A DNA stretch of 64,000 nucleotides, from positions 1,116,001 through 1,180,000 of the forward strand of contig OY725492.1 in NCBI GenBank assembly GCA_963281255.1, in the 5' to 3' direction. Positions 18,376 to 28,733 of this stretch are shown in pieces. This DNA comes from Aphrocallistes beatrix (Eukaryota; Porifera; Hexactinellida; Sceptrulophora; Aphrocallistidae). The notes under the pieces are model-generated. The model did no database searches, had not been told where the DNA came from, and saw only the letters and a program-made list of their open reading frames with translations. Made by a program: the position numbers and the translations under genes. The first letter of the stretch is position 1. Every line of letters starts with the position of its first letter.

Positions 18376-20495
18376 ATGTATCAAACGCATAGCTGCCGGC
18401 TATGCGATCATCTCGCAACTCAAGAACTCAAATCGTTATATTATCACTACTCATGCAATCCGGGATCTCCCTCGAAAGTGATCCGACCACCCTCCCCATT
18501 TCCATCTCATTTTGAATACATGCCACCACCAGTTTTCCTAGAATCTCACATCCCCCCCTCAACTCGGCGTACTTCTCCAACGTCTCCTCTGTTTCGGCCT
18601 TGCTTATCAGACACCCCAGGAACCACCGGAACAACAATTTACATCACCCATGCTTGGTCTGTTAGACTTACCCACAGGAGTCCATCCTCTCACACACTTT
18701 ACCCAGCCCGCCTGGATTAGAAAGTTCCACCGCACCCACAGCTCACTGATAACTCAGATTAGATCCCAGCTTACTACCCTCAGCCTAATCCTCAACCAAG
18801 TCGATAAAGGACATGGATTAGTGGTCCTTCACAAGTCCACTTTGACACAAATCTATAGATCCTACCTCAGATGTGAAACCACCCGTGAAATACAAGCAAG
18901 ACTGTGACAAGCTTCGCAACATGCTGTATGATCTCGATAAGAACCGCAAATCCTACACTGACGACAGGTGCCCTACTTTGTATTTCAAGTACAAAACGCA
19001 TAAATCAACCTTTAAGGTTGAACCTGTCTTATCTGCTGCTGTCTATCACATCAAGATTGATATCGCTACCCTCTGCCGCCACACCCGCCCAATTGTCAAC
19101 CATCGTCCCTTCCTCACGACTCTATGTTCGGACTTCTTTCGTCCACATCTCACGCCAATCATCAAGAACTCGGTCTTCCTAGTTGAGGATGTTACGAGAC
19201 TGTCTCTGCGGTCTGTATTAACGGACCCCCGTCTACAATTTATTCATACGACATTCAGAAATTTTACCCTTCGACACCACACGACCTCATAATGGCAGCA
19301 TTTGCATTCTTCTGCCCAAACCAGCAAATGTCACTATAACCACTCCTCCAGGCTTTACTGAATATGAATTATGTAACCGACGGACACCATTTCTACCACC
19401 ACGGGTTTACCGGCATTCCAATGGGATTACCGTTAGCACCAGAGATTTCTCGCATGTGCACGGCATTTATCCTCAAAGATTACCACCCACCTCCAGGAGA
19501 GGTCCTCACGCTATTTTTTGATGACGTAGCATCTACGTACCGTATTCCCATGGATCTCCTGGCGCCATATAAGTTGGAACTAGGCCCAGATAACCGCACA
19601 CAGGATATGCTCTACGATTCGTCCACCGAATCATTTTTAACCGTTACACAAGAACACCGCCAGCCAGCCCCACTTCATATCTCCTCAATCCACCCCTCCA
19701 GGAAAATGGTCCTGAACTCATATCGAGGCGCGGTTGACCGTAGCCTGGCTATCGCAACATACCCAGACATTGCTCTCACACAATTCTTCCAAAGGTGCAT
19801 GCCGGCCCTAGTACGAGCTGGCCACCAACCTTCTGATATAGTGGCTGACATCTCAGACGTATTCTACTTTCCGGCCCACACGGCTAAGAATCCCATCCCC
19901 GACACCACGGCCATAGAATTTCATTTTAGTAATGATCGACCCACAATGAAACAACTTCTACCCCTTGAGAAAGCCCCATTTCACCTCCGCCCAAAGATAC
20001 CATTAGCTCCCATGAGATCTATGATTACCTATTCATTCCCAGAACATTCACTTGACCACAACTACTTTATTTGCGGGCAACGCTGCAGTTTTGTACGGCC
20101 TATTACCAGCTTTTCCAAACTAAGATAGCTATCCCGTTTACGCCCTGCTCACATCTCAGAATGGTTTATCTATTACACCACAGATCGCTCCCCCATACCT
20201 ACTACGTAGGACAATCAGGTGCCACTCCAATGGTAACTAATCAACCGCGCTCTAATCACAGGATAAAGGCTCACCTTAGAGCCAACCCGGAAGTCATGCG
20301 GCAAATCCTATGCCTAATCCCAATTGACTTCCGTACCCAACTCGTATGTCTACAAGCATCGAGCTCAAGATGATCCGCAGCCTTCGGAAAGGCAGCCCAG
20401 AAGACGCATTCATGTCTTGTGACCCAGCTCAGTTTTTTCAATCGCTTGCTCATGCTCCTCCCCCAAGTCCCCTTGTGCAAATAGACGAGGCATAA
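18376..20495 (+). pseudogene. PLE ORF2: reverse transcriptase plus GIY-YIG endonuclease, frameshifted
   Basis: Recognisable in three frames. Early RT region: VDKGHGLVVLHKS, as in the 'DKG-VVV' block of PLEs, then LYFKYKTHKS and TRPIVNHRPF. Catalytic motif A is YDIQKFYPS (near 19247), motif B GFTGIPMGLPLAPE (near 19400) and motif C LFFDDVAST (near 19513). The C-terminal GIY-YIG domain has MVYLLHHRSLPHTYYVGQSG (near 20160-20220), a later R..H..H-type stretch and a final IELKMIRSLRKG segment ending at TAA 20493-20495. Frameshifts near 18890, 19240, 20090 and 20350. About 2.1 kb matches the usual PLE length of 700-800 codons. Reverse transcription in the cell nucleus is the known family role; this copy is dead. 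Confidence 0.75.
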
Positions 20496-20513
20496 GACCC
20501 TAGGATTATATAT

Positions 20514-20579
20514 ACAGGGTGTCTCAAAAGTTCTGCAACAAATTTTGTTAATGTATTATACATAGATAAATAGATCGAA
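20514..20579. mobile_element. mariner-like terminus running into the assembly gap
   Basis: ACAGGGTGTCTCAAAAGTTCTGC resembles a mariner/Tc1 end preceded by TA. The rest is hidden by the gap, so the call is tentative. Confidence 0.35.
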
Positions 20580-20779
20580 NNNNNNNNNNNNNNNNNNNNN
20601 NNNNNNNNNNNNNNNNNNNNNNNNNNNNNNNNNNNNNNNNNNNNNNNNNNNNNNNNNNNNNNNNNNNNNNNNNNNNNNNNNNNNNNNNNNNNNNNNNNNN
20701 NNNNNNNNNNNNNNNNNNNNNNNNNNNNNNNNNNNNNNNNNNNNNNNNNNNNNNNNNNNNNNNNNNNNNNNNNNNNNNN
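20580..20779. other. Assembly gap (200 N)
   Basis: Two hundred consecutive N, a round number that suggests a placeholder length rather than a measured one. It lies inside the GPCR intron. Confidence 0.99.
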
Positions 20780-21189
20780 AAAAGCAGATGTGCATTGTCA
20801 AAATATAGACACATACTATAATATTCCCATTGTAATGTAATTAGGCAGCTTCACAAATACTATGATCTAATGAGATTGATTACATAATTCTAGTTGGCAA
20901 GAATAGGTAGTTGCAAGAAATGTATAAGGACTTGCATGTATTGAATGAATGAATGACTTGTAAGCAGTCTCAGGATTATTGGAATTTTGTGCTGTTAATT
21001 TGGGGAATTGCATTATTTTACAACAAAATCATGTTATTCTACAAGCAAAGCGTGCTAAATACGCGCTTCCGCGCTCGGTGGGAAACACTTATAGAATACT
21101 TAAATCACAAAGTACGTAGATGAAATTATTGTTGTAGGTATCCCAATAAACCGATTGTGTAATCATTATAATTATAATTATTTACTTAG

Positions 21190-23169
21190 GTGCTCAATGA
21201 GACAATGCCTAAGTTCTCTGGTGACATCATCATCATTGTAGACATTCTGGACAGCACAATTGATGCCACTGCTCAATCGAATCAGAGTGAAGCTATCGTG
21301 ACTAAGACGATACAAGTTATTGATATTCTGACCAACTCTTCTCAACAACAACTTTTAAACCAAACTCAACAGAGTTCTGGAGTAGTTCAGAAAATATTAG
21401 GTTTGCTTGATGGGCAAGCTCAAGTTCTCGCAGTTAATCGCAGCATGGATGTACGTCTGAACGAATCCCAAAATGTCTTCTTCGAAACTAAAACAATAAA
21501 GCAGGATCAAGTTGGAGATGTGGTATTAACTGCAGATAATATAAAAAGTGATGGGCAACCGCCGCCCAGTGTGACTATACCGGTGCAGAATATCGCGAGA
21601 GAGAATGGAAAAATGAGTGTTTCTGTAGTTGTTCTGAGAAATATTGCAAATTTAATCACTTCTTTCACTGATAAGATTACATTAGGCACGAGAGGTTTGA
21701 AATTGAGTTCTTTTTCAAATTTTGAGATTGTCACCCCAGTTGTATCTGTGCAGATATTTAATGATGAAAAACTCTTAACTACCAATCCTAACAATACACT
21801 AGTCACCTTAAACTTATCATTAGAATTAACACAGATTATAAACTCGGATAAATTCTATAGACCCACATGTATTTTCCTCGCTAATGCGACTAGTAACAAT
21901 CCAGAATGGCGAGACGAAGGTATACGTAATGTTTCATCGACGGAAGTATCTGCTGATAATGTATTGATATGCAATTCTGGCCACTCGACAGCTTTTGTTG
22001 TTCTAATCGGAATAAACAACTTGGAGGATCAAACCTTTGTACTAAATATCCTCTCTTATTTGGGTTGCTCTGTTTCTATCATCTGTCTAGTGATGAGTAT
22101 CGCCATCTATCTCTTATTCGGAATTCAACTTTTGAAGAAAGTCTATCACTTTGCTCATTTCCAACTGTCCTTCTCTTTATTGCTACTCTACATAGCTTTT
22201 CTGTTTGGCGTGGAGCTCGCCTACGTTGACGTATGGTTCTACATTCCTTGTAAAATGGTGACGGTTCTAATAGAGTATCTCCTGTTAGTGGTGTTCCTAT
22301 GGATGTTGTTAGAGGGAGTAGTTATCCTTTTTATGGTCATATGGCCTTTCCATGTATTTAACTGGAAGCATTTCTTAACTTTCTTTTGTGTGGCTTGGTT
22401 GATACCTCTCCTGTATGTGATTCCTTTTATACCATTTTTTCACGACTTCTACCTTTCCCCGCCTATTTCTAGCAACGTCTCTTTTGGCGCCAATTACTGC
22501 TGGCTGCATTCAGATGCAAATACGTACATAATCTACTCAGTTACTGTCCCGATAGCTCTGATCATTTTCGTTAATTTGGTCATAATAACTATCGTAATTG
22601 TTCGTTACATTTTGCTCGTTGCGAAACAGAGGAGTTTATCTAAATTTCATCGAGTCCAGAAAACTGCGTTACGTCTGTTAAGACTGATTCTTGTGTTATT
22701 TCCAGTTTTAGGATTTGGCTGGGCATTCGGGTTATTGGCGGTTTACTTTAACCGTGTTGTTTTTGCTTGGATGTTCACGATTCTGTGTAGCTTCCAGGGT
22801 TTAAGCATTTTGATATTTGTTCTATTGTTGCGTCGTGATATCCAAAAGTCCATTGTGAGGAAACTCAATCTCAAGTCACACTTCTCTACTTTACAGTTCC
22901 GTCTTTCTGAATTCTCTAAACAGACCCGTACTAAAGATAATATTAATAGCCGGCAAGCTGACATTGACATTCCGAATTCTGAACTTGATCTAGATTCTCC
23001 TCCTTCTGTTATCATGCCTGTAAATTGGCGCGACGAGATTGAAGAGCTAAAACTGACGAATCACTTGTCTGACAAATTTAGAGACTTGTTGATGTTTTAC
23101 GAAGGCATACTTCAGAAAGAGTTAGTTCAAGTCGAGGAAGGGAATGTTAATGCGTTTTATCACTTTTGA
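21190..23169 (+). CDS. Adhesion G-protein-coupled receptor: GAIN/GPS and seven-TM exon (last exon)
   Basis: Acceptor TTATTTACTTAG ends at 21189 and the exon continues in phase 0 to TGA 23167-23169 (659 codons). The first 280 residues form a GAIN-like domain ending in a GPS-like motif: CIFLANATSNNPEWRDEG, then LICNSGHSTAFVVLI. Seven hydrophobic segments follow, with class B2 hallmarks: LSYLGCSVSIICL (TM1), QLSFSLLLLYIAFLFG (TM2), EYLLLVVFLWMLLEGV (TM3), FCVAWLIPLLYVIPF (TM4), NYCWLHSD (ECL2), FGWAFGLLAVYF (TM6), CSFQGLSILIFVLLL (TM7). A cytoplasmic tail of about 120 residues ends the protein. It is a plasma-membrane signalling receptor; the ligand is unknown. The GPS lacks two of its four usual cysteines and has HST where HL(S/T) is usual, so self-cleavage is doubtful. 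Confidence 0.9.
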   Translation: MLNETMPKFSGDIIIIVDILDSTIDATAQSNQSEAIVTKTIQVIDILTNSSQQQLLNQTQQSSGVVQKILGLLDGQAQVLAVNRSMDVRLNESQNVFFETKTIKQDQVGDVVLTADNIKSDGQPPPSVTIPVQNIARENGKMSVSVVVLRNIANLITSFTDKITLGTRGLKLSSFSNFEIVTPVVSVQIFNDEKLLTTNPNNTLVTLNLSLELTQIINSDKFYRPTCIFLANATSNNPEWRDEGIRNVSSTEVSADNVLICNSGHSTAFVVLIGINNLEDQTFVLNILSYLGCSVSIICLVMSIAIYLLFGIQLLKKVYHFAHFQLSFSLLLLYIAFLFGVELAYVDVWFYIPCKMVTVLIEYLLLVVFLWMLLEGVVILFMVIWPFHVFNWKHFLTFFCVAWLIPLLYVIPFIPFFHDFYLSPPISSNVSFGANYCWLHSDANTYIIYSVTVPIALIIFVNLVIITIVIVRYILLVAKQRSLSKFHRVQKTALRLLRLILVLFPVLGFGWAFGLLAVYFNRVVFAWMFTILCSFQGLSILIFVLLLRRDIQKSIVRKLNLKSHFSTLQFRLSEFSKQTRTKDNINSRQADIDIPNSELDLDSPPSVIMPVNWRDEIEELKLTNHLSDKFRDLLMFYEGILQKELVQVEEGNVNAFYHF

Positions 23170-23354
23170 CGATAAAATAACTGTAATGAAGTAACAGAGT
23201 TGAAATTGTAGAGGATTCACCTATCTTTTTATTTTTTAATTATTTTCCCTTATTACATTTTTGTAAAATCACTTTTCTAAAGTATTTATAGGTTTTCAAA
23301 CCATTATCATTTTATTATCTATCACTTTTATTATCATTTATTAAAATTATTTCT

Positions 23355-23360
23355 AATAAA
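23355..23360 (+). terminator. Poly(A) signal AATAAA of the adhesion GPCR gene
   Basis: AATAAA lies 186 nt after the stop codon, in an AT-rich 3' UTR-like stretch, with no earlier canonical hexamer seen. Confidence 0.5.
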
Positions 23361-23443
23361 GTGGAGAATAGATACTATACTATCCTTTGCATCTAAAATT
23401 AGTTTTCTGGGTAGTGTGTACCGATCAAAATAGTACCTTTGAA

Positions 23444-23502
23444 CAGTGGCGTCAGGTTGACCAAAAAAGCCCCCCCACCCCCCCCTGAACCTGACGCCAC
23501 TG
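23444..23502. mobile_element. 59-bp hAT-like micro-MITE with 8-bp target duplication
   Basis: Starts CAGTGGCGTCAGGTTGACC and ends with the inverted CTGAACCTGACGCCACTG, flanked by CCTTTGAA at 23436-23443 and 23503-23510. CAGTGGCG-type ends and 8-bp duplications are hAT features. The interior is little more than a C-rich tract. Confidence 0.8.
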
Positions 23503-23783
23503 CCTTTGAATAATGTATACAATAAGATAGAACTTTGAATATCAAGATCGATGATATGACAAATGTTCACCACCTCCACTACCAATCCCTATTATTTCAC
23601 AAGAAATTTGCGTTAAGCCTTCCAACATTTCAATCCTGAAAGGAAGCTCAAGCACCTCCTACTTCACAAATTCCTTCAATTAGCTAACTGATGGGAGCAG
23701 TATAACCACGTAAGGAACACAATGTGCCTGTTCCTTGTACCAGAGCATGTAGGAATGTACACGGTGTACGTAACAATGAATTA

Positions 23784-24346
23784 CCAGGCCTGTCTTGGCA
23801 AAATTGATCCGGAATAAACCTGATAAGGGTAACTATGACTACCAATTTTGATCCGGGGGATCAACTTACCAAATTTGGTACGACAGACTTGTTTTGGCTG
23901 CCAAACCTGGTCCCTTCGGACCAGTTTTTATCACCAATTTTGGTCCGAGTGTTCTATTTCTTATGGGTAATTAAGTTGATTGACTAAATAATTCCTAGAA
24001 CAATGGAATCACAAGTAAATATAAATGTTAATTCAATATTACCACCCACAGCAACCCCGATTTTCCAGACCTTGCACGATTGTGTTGCGAAACGGAATTT
24101 GGGTAGCACGAGGGGTTCGGATGATCAAGGTGTTACTGACTGATTAGGGCATGTAGTTGTATAGAGGAGTCCTAAGATAGGCAATCTATTAGCGCCTTCG
24201 TGAGTGATTGTCACGTCACCACATACCTTTCCTAGAAAAATAATTACCTATTTTGTTTCACATGGGCCAATTTTGGTTATGGAGACTACTTTTAGTCGGG
24301 CTAAAAATGGTATCCCCGGACCAAATTTTTATGACAGGCCCGTTGG
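23784..24346. mobile_element. TIR element of about 560 bp with repeated TTTGGTCCG/CCAATTTTG motifs
   Basis: The left end CCAGGCCTGTCTTGGCAAAA, then TTGATCCGG, matches the inverted right end CCGGACCAAATTTTTATGAC, then AGGCCCG, with mismatches. Inside are several ACCAATTTTGGTCCG-like units in both orientations. No transposase. Confidence 0.5.
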
Positions 24347-24760
24347 AGAATCATTAACTTATATTTTGATGACATTGAAACCACAAGGAATGCAAAACAC
24401 ACCATTACTTGATACAGTTCAGTAAATGTATAGTATTTTTGACTCACTAGTTCTTAGAACTCATTTAAATAAATACTTTAGTCATTGTTTCAATTATTGA
24501 TTTACCCAGTTTCATCAAACAGGAGATATTGTTCAATTGAAAATAATTTAAGAATTTGTGTAAAGCAACTCATCAAGTAATTCAAGTATTGTGCTAGTGC
24601 CGAATGTAGTAAGCACAAATTTTACATATCTTTTCCTTTATACAATATTTACACAAACAATTATAACAAACAATAATGAAAAGTTGATCAATATTCACTT
24701 TCGAGGATTAATGATACAGACACATATAGTTTCCTTATCTTATTAATGAATAAGAAATAT

Positions 24761-26035
24761 TCAGAAGAGTTGTAGATTGTTTGTCAACTTCCCATCACAT
24801 ATAATGATACGATTATCTTTGGTTACTGCAACACCACGGGGACTATACACCTCCCCAACTTCTTCTCTGTCAGTTTTACCCATACCCATTGTAGCAATGA
24901 TCTTTCCTGTTAATGAGAATACCAATATCTTGTTAGCAGAATCGTCACTGATTATAAAGTTTCCTCGTATATCAATGCAGAAGAAGAATATGTCACTAAC
25001 AGAATCTTGTGAAATGATTGTTCTGAGGAGATTTCCTTCTCTATTGAATGACTGTAGAGGATATGGAGATTTAAAAAAGAGAACGTAGAGTTCATCTTTC
25101 AGTGTTCTTATATCGTAGATTTTAGTGGTATTCTTTTCAAAGTGGGGAGTATGGAGTGTTAATTCTGAAATTTTTTCAAGATTGTCAGGCTCTATGTGCC
25201 AAATAGAATTATGATAGCGAGGACAAGCAAATAACATTCCAGTTTCTTTGTCTAGAGTGAGAGCAACCATCTCTACACCTGGTTTTAAACAAGATAGCTT
25301 TTGACCAGTTTTCTTATTAACCTTCAGGATGAATCCATTTGGTGTATTAGTAGAGATATAACAGAATTCAGAAATGATCACAATTCTGTATAGCCACCAC
25401 ATTCCCTCAACTGTAAAATTCTTAACAAATAGACCATCTTTAGTAAAAATTGCTATTCTGTGATTATTCAAATCTGCTACATAAATATTATTTTCTGTAT
25501 CAACTGCAACACATTTAGGATTATTAAGCTGTCCATCTCCTGATCCTTTTGTCCCAACACTCCACAGAGGTATCAATCTCTCTGAATAAGGGACAAAATC
25601 CTGAATCGGAGAGGTGATAGCAGTTTGATCTCTCTTCAAGACAACATAACTCTCTCGAATCGCTGCTAACAACTCAGAATCTCTCCACTCCAGCTCCACC
25701 GTTTCACTCATTTGACGCTCTAACTGACACAATTCGGTATTAACAACTTCTAATAGCTTGTCTTTCATGACTCGAAATTCATTCTTCTTCATCTTCTCTT
25801 CCAGCTCCCCTTGTGTCTGTTTCAGCTCTCTCCTCTTCTCAAGCAGACCATCAACTGATATCAGAATAGCATCCAATTCTGATATCAGTGCTTGTTCCCT
25901 CTCATCCAACATTCGATGATAATTATGAAAATGATCAGTCAGTTCTTGTTTTGCTAACAGGATCTGTTCTCTGAGAGACCTGTCAGATCTTGCTTCTCTC
26001 CTATCACCAACTTGTTCTGGTCGCTGAGTTGCCAT
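24761..26035 (-). CDS. Coiled-coil NHL-repeat protein 1 (TRIM-NHL-like without RING)
   Basis: Single-exon ORF of 424 residues; start ATG at 26035 in MATQRPEQV, aligning with the paralogue's MASQQPEQD. Residues about 20-130 are predicted coiled coil, rich in Leu, Glu, Lys and Gln (KQELTDHFHNYHRMLDEREQ; LKQTQGELEEKMKK). Residues about 161-424 are NHL propeller repeats: GSGDGQLNNPKCVAVD, then NNIYVADLNNHRIAIF; the last is YSPRGVAVTKDNRIIICD. Known: NHL beta-propellers bind RNA or protein and usually follow RING/B-box/coiled coil in TRIM-NHL E3 ligases. No RING or B-box cysteines are present, and the upstream sequence shows none. Function is therefore probably scaffolding; inference. Confidence 0.85.
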   Translation of the reverse strand: MATQRPEQVGDRREARSDRSLREQILLAKQELTDHFHNYHRMLDEREQALISELDAILISVDGLLEKRRELKQTQGELEEKMKKNEFRVMKDKLLEVVNTELCQLERQMSETVELEWRDSELLAAIRESYVVLKRDQTAITSPIQDFVPYSERLIPLWSVGTKGSGDGQLNNPKCVAVDTENNIYVADLNNHRIAIFTKDGLFVKNFTVEGMWWLYRIVIISEFCYISTNTPNGFILKVNKKTGQKLSCLKPGVEMVALTLDKETGMLFACPRYHNSIWHIEPDNLEKISELTLHTPHFEKNTTKIYDIRTLKDELYVLFFKSPYPLQSFNREGNLLRTIISQDSVSDIFFFCIDIRGNFIISDDSANKILVFSLTGKIIATMGMGKTDREEVGEVYSPRGVAVTKDNRIIICDGKLTNNLQLF

Positions 26036-26739
26036 TGAACATTGAATCTAGTCAATGATGTAAAAACAATTTAGTAGAAGTTCTTCTTATGACATGTTCT
26101 GGCTTTAATAAATATAAATTTCCAAATCATGGGTAATATTCTTGTTCATTTTGGAAAAATACTATTCATTTTTCATACATTCTATTTATACAAAACTTTT
26201 GGCACTCTAGACAAAATTAGGTCAGGGAAATAATTGGATTATTCACTGATACTTTTCGATCAAGTGATAACAATTGGAAAAGGCCTTATTATCATTTTTC
26301 AAATGTACCTTCCAATCATGTATCGATTTTAGTTCAAACAAATCAATTATCTGTCAGCTTCAAGAATCAAATCTAATACGTATATTGATTTTACTTGTAT
26401 TACATTCATCATTTAATTCTAGATAGTTAGGTCTCCTAAATTTTCCTCTACTTAACATTGTCTCGAGGGATTTCATGGAGTTACAGACAATGCCTGAAAG
26501 AGCAGTTCTATTAACAGTAAACAGTTAAAACTAAACCATTTTAAATGGCTCTGATCCATCATATATATGTGTGTTACGAATTAAAAAATCTCGAAACATT
26601 TTAGATTATTCACAACAAGAAATGTGGCAAGAATTAGGAATGCCGTGCCCTTGTCTGAATAGATAGAATATCCAAAAAAGCTAATCCAGTAAATTTGCCT
26701 TTTCCTCAATTGAGAAATATCGGTCAACCAAATTGTCCC

Positions 26740-26875
26740 TCCCAGTGGCGGCTCCAGAGATTTTAATTTCACCCGACAATGACCTGACGTCCATTCTATT
26801 TATAGCATGGACCCCGTATTTCTAAGGTTTCCCCGCCCAAATTGACCGGAAATGAGTTAGCAAAATCTAGAATGT
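26740..26875. repeat. hAT-type end followed by repeat C, copy 2
   Basis: CAGTGGCGGCTCCAGAG near 26743 looks like a hAT terminus; its partner end was not found. From about 26795 the sequence matches repeat C (TTCTATTTATAGC...TTCTAAGGTTTCCCCGCCCA) and runs into the foldback starting TGTCCTGG near 26876. Confidence 0.45.
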
Positions 26876-27440
26876 GTCCTGGCAGGCAGAGATAAACGAG
26901 AATCATGGCCCACTGCTTCTGTAAAAAATGTCTCTATAATCGATGTTCCATGACGATTTAGCACCAGATACCTTTCATTGTCAATGGAAATATTCCACAA
27001 ATTCATTGAATTCATTATCAGAAACGAGATAAAGTTATTATTTCACGACTTCAAATTAGGTACATTTTGCAAAATCACCCAAAATGGCACTTTTTTTCAC
27101 ATCACCAAAAAATCTGATCCAAATGGTTCTCAATATATACTGATCTAAACATCCTATATTTCTACAAATTGTGTTCGAGGAAAATGTAAGAGCTAATTTG
27201 TCCTAGAATTTGAAGACTCTAGAAAGATGATTTGAATAGCAGTGGCCCTGATTCTCGTTTTTCGCTGCCTGCCAGGACATTTTTTCTCCACAAAACTCAC
27301 CATACAAAACACAGTTCCAGGTCTCGAAAAGTCTTTTAAAATCATTGAGAATATTCGAATTACAATCTCTAAAGACCATAATAACTGACATTGTTTGAGT
27401 ATAAGAAATTTTATGCCTAACGAAGCTTGGTGCAGAACTT
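26874..27440. repeat. Foldback element with separated arms, related to 2130-2370
   Basis: The left arm (TGTCCTGGCAGGCAG, then AAACGAGAATCATGGCC; 26875-26912) and right arm (GGCCCTGATTCTCGTTTTTC, then GCTGCCTGCCAGGACA; 27243-27279) are inverted complements about 330 bp apart. Downstream 27287-27440 matches 2226-2370. In the 2.1-kb copy the same arms are only 9 nt apart. Confidence 0.65.
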
Positions 27441-28144
27441 ATGCCTCACCCTGTAGTGATATTATATATAGTGATATATGGGATATAGTGATTAATTGAT
27501 ATGACTAAGTCTAAAGCAAACTTTTGTTAAATAAATTACCTTCTCAATGCTGAATAATGCTTAATATAATGATAATAGGATAGGATGAATAAATACAAAC
27601 TTGATTAAGAAGTGAAGTAGAGTTAATTAATTAATGTTATATATCAACATCAGTAGTTATCTAGTTCACTCAGTAGTACATACTATCGGATAAATGTAAT
27701 CAGATACATATAACCTACTGATATTAAGTTACTACTTAAAAGTCAGAGTAAAATTTTCCCATAGAGCTAAACTTTCCAAAGGAGTCCTGTTTTGTGAGTG
27801 AACTATAAATTTTAACCTTTTGTCCAAAATTGGACCTTTTTGCCAATTTTCAAATTTTTTTCTTTAAGTAAAATTGCATTCATTCCTTCAAAAAGAGCTA
27901 TGAAATGTTTAGTACATAGTAAAACTAATTAATTCACATGGCGGTGGAATTCGATAGATCTCGATAATTTCTGATGAGTTGGGGGACAATATAAAGGAAT
28001 CAATATCAGAAAATATTTCACTTAAATAGTATAGCAACCAAAATTTATTCTAAATTTCAAATTTCTTAAACTGATCTCAAAAATTGATATAAAAATTGGA
28101 TATGACTTTGGTTGGATATGACTGGATATGACTGGAAAAGGAAT

Positions 28145-28177
28145 AGAGTAGAACCTCGTTAATACGTTAACCAAGGG
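28145..28177. mobile_element. Tigger-like terminus fragment
   Basis: AGTAGAACCTCGTTAATACGTTAACC resembles the terminal repeat of Tigger/pogo elements. It is cut off by a family B fragment at about 28178. Confidence 0.4.
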
Positions 28178-28237
28178 ACAGTTCTTCAACCAATTCGGAC
28201 AAGCAAACAAACAAAATCCCCGCGTTTTAATATAGTA
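28178..28237 (-). mobile_element. Solo 5' end of a family B element
   Basis: TTCTTCAACCAATTCGGACA, then AGCAAACAAACAAAATCCCCGCGTTTTAATATA: the reverse of a B head, joined directly to the 3' end of A7 at 28238. Confidence 0.55.
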
Positions 28238-28733
28238 CACCGCGCTTCGCTTGCTTACGCTCGCGGCTGGCGGACACAAAGTGTCCGCCAGAGGTGCCCT
28301 GTGGCATCTAGGATCACATTGATCAATTATTAGGTAGATAACATCACTAAATACGTCTGTCTTACTGTTATAATCGACATCACTAAAAAATCACAAAATT
28401 TGTCATTTTTTTAATTCTTTGAAGCGCAATGATGACATCATAACAGAGTGATGAGTCATCATTTTTCAATGAGAGTTGTCTCATACTTGAGATATACTAA
28501 TATACACATTTTATTAAAATTCCAGCATTTTATCACTTAAAATGACTGTGTTATAGTAAAAAAACTGAAATTTCTAATTTTAAAAAAGGTGACAATGACG
28601 TCATAATTCGATGATGAGTAGCATTTTCGTCTGAGCTCAGAACTTAGTAAAGCCATAGCCACAAGACCCCCATATGCCAAAAATCAGTTTTCTGTGTTCG
28701 GGAGTTTCAATCAAATCGTTACAGATATATAGC
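28238..28733 (-). mobile_element. Helitron-like family A, copy A7
   Basis: Reverse orientation. The 3' end is CACCGCGCTTCGCTTGC, a GTG variant of the usual CTTG end. It continues with the hairpin module, A body with CAATGACGTCATAATTCG, the box (TTTCAATCAAATCGTTAC) and a short TA tract. The outer TCCTTACTATT head is missing; a B head starts at 28734. Confidence 0.7.

Larger units (their letters stand above)
16922..20495 (+). mobile_element. Penelope-like retroelement (PLE) with ORF1, RT and GIY-YIG endonuclease
   Basis: The block contains a hammerhead-like motif, an intact zinc-finger ORF1 (17045-18331) and a frameshifted ORF2 (about 18376-20495) combining a Penelope-type RT with a C-terminal GIY-YIG nuclease. 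It is markedly C-rich on the plus strand against AT-rich surroundings. The 5' end is uncertain; the 3' end lies between 20495 and a mariner-like terminus near 20514. It sits in the 13.6-kb intron of the adhesion GPCR gene. Confidence 0.75.

Noticed and set aside
27960-27990. Second hammerhead core at CTGATGAG near 27971
   Set aside because: No correctly spaced GAAA or closing stems follow.
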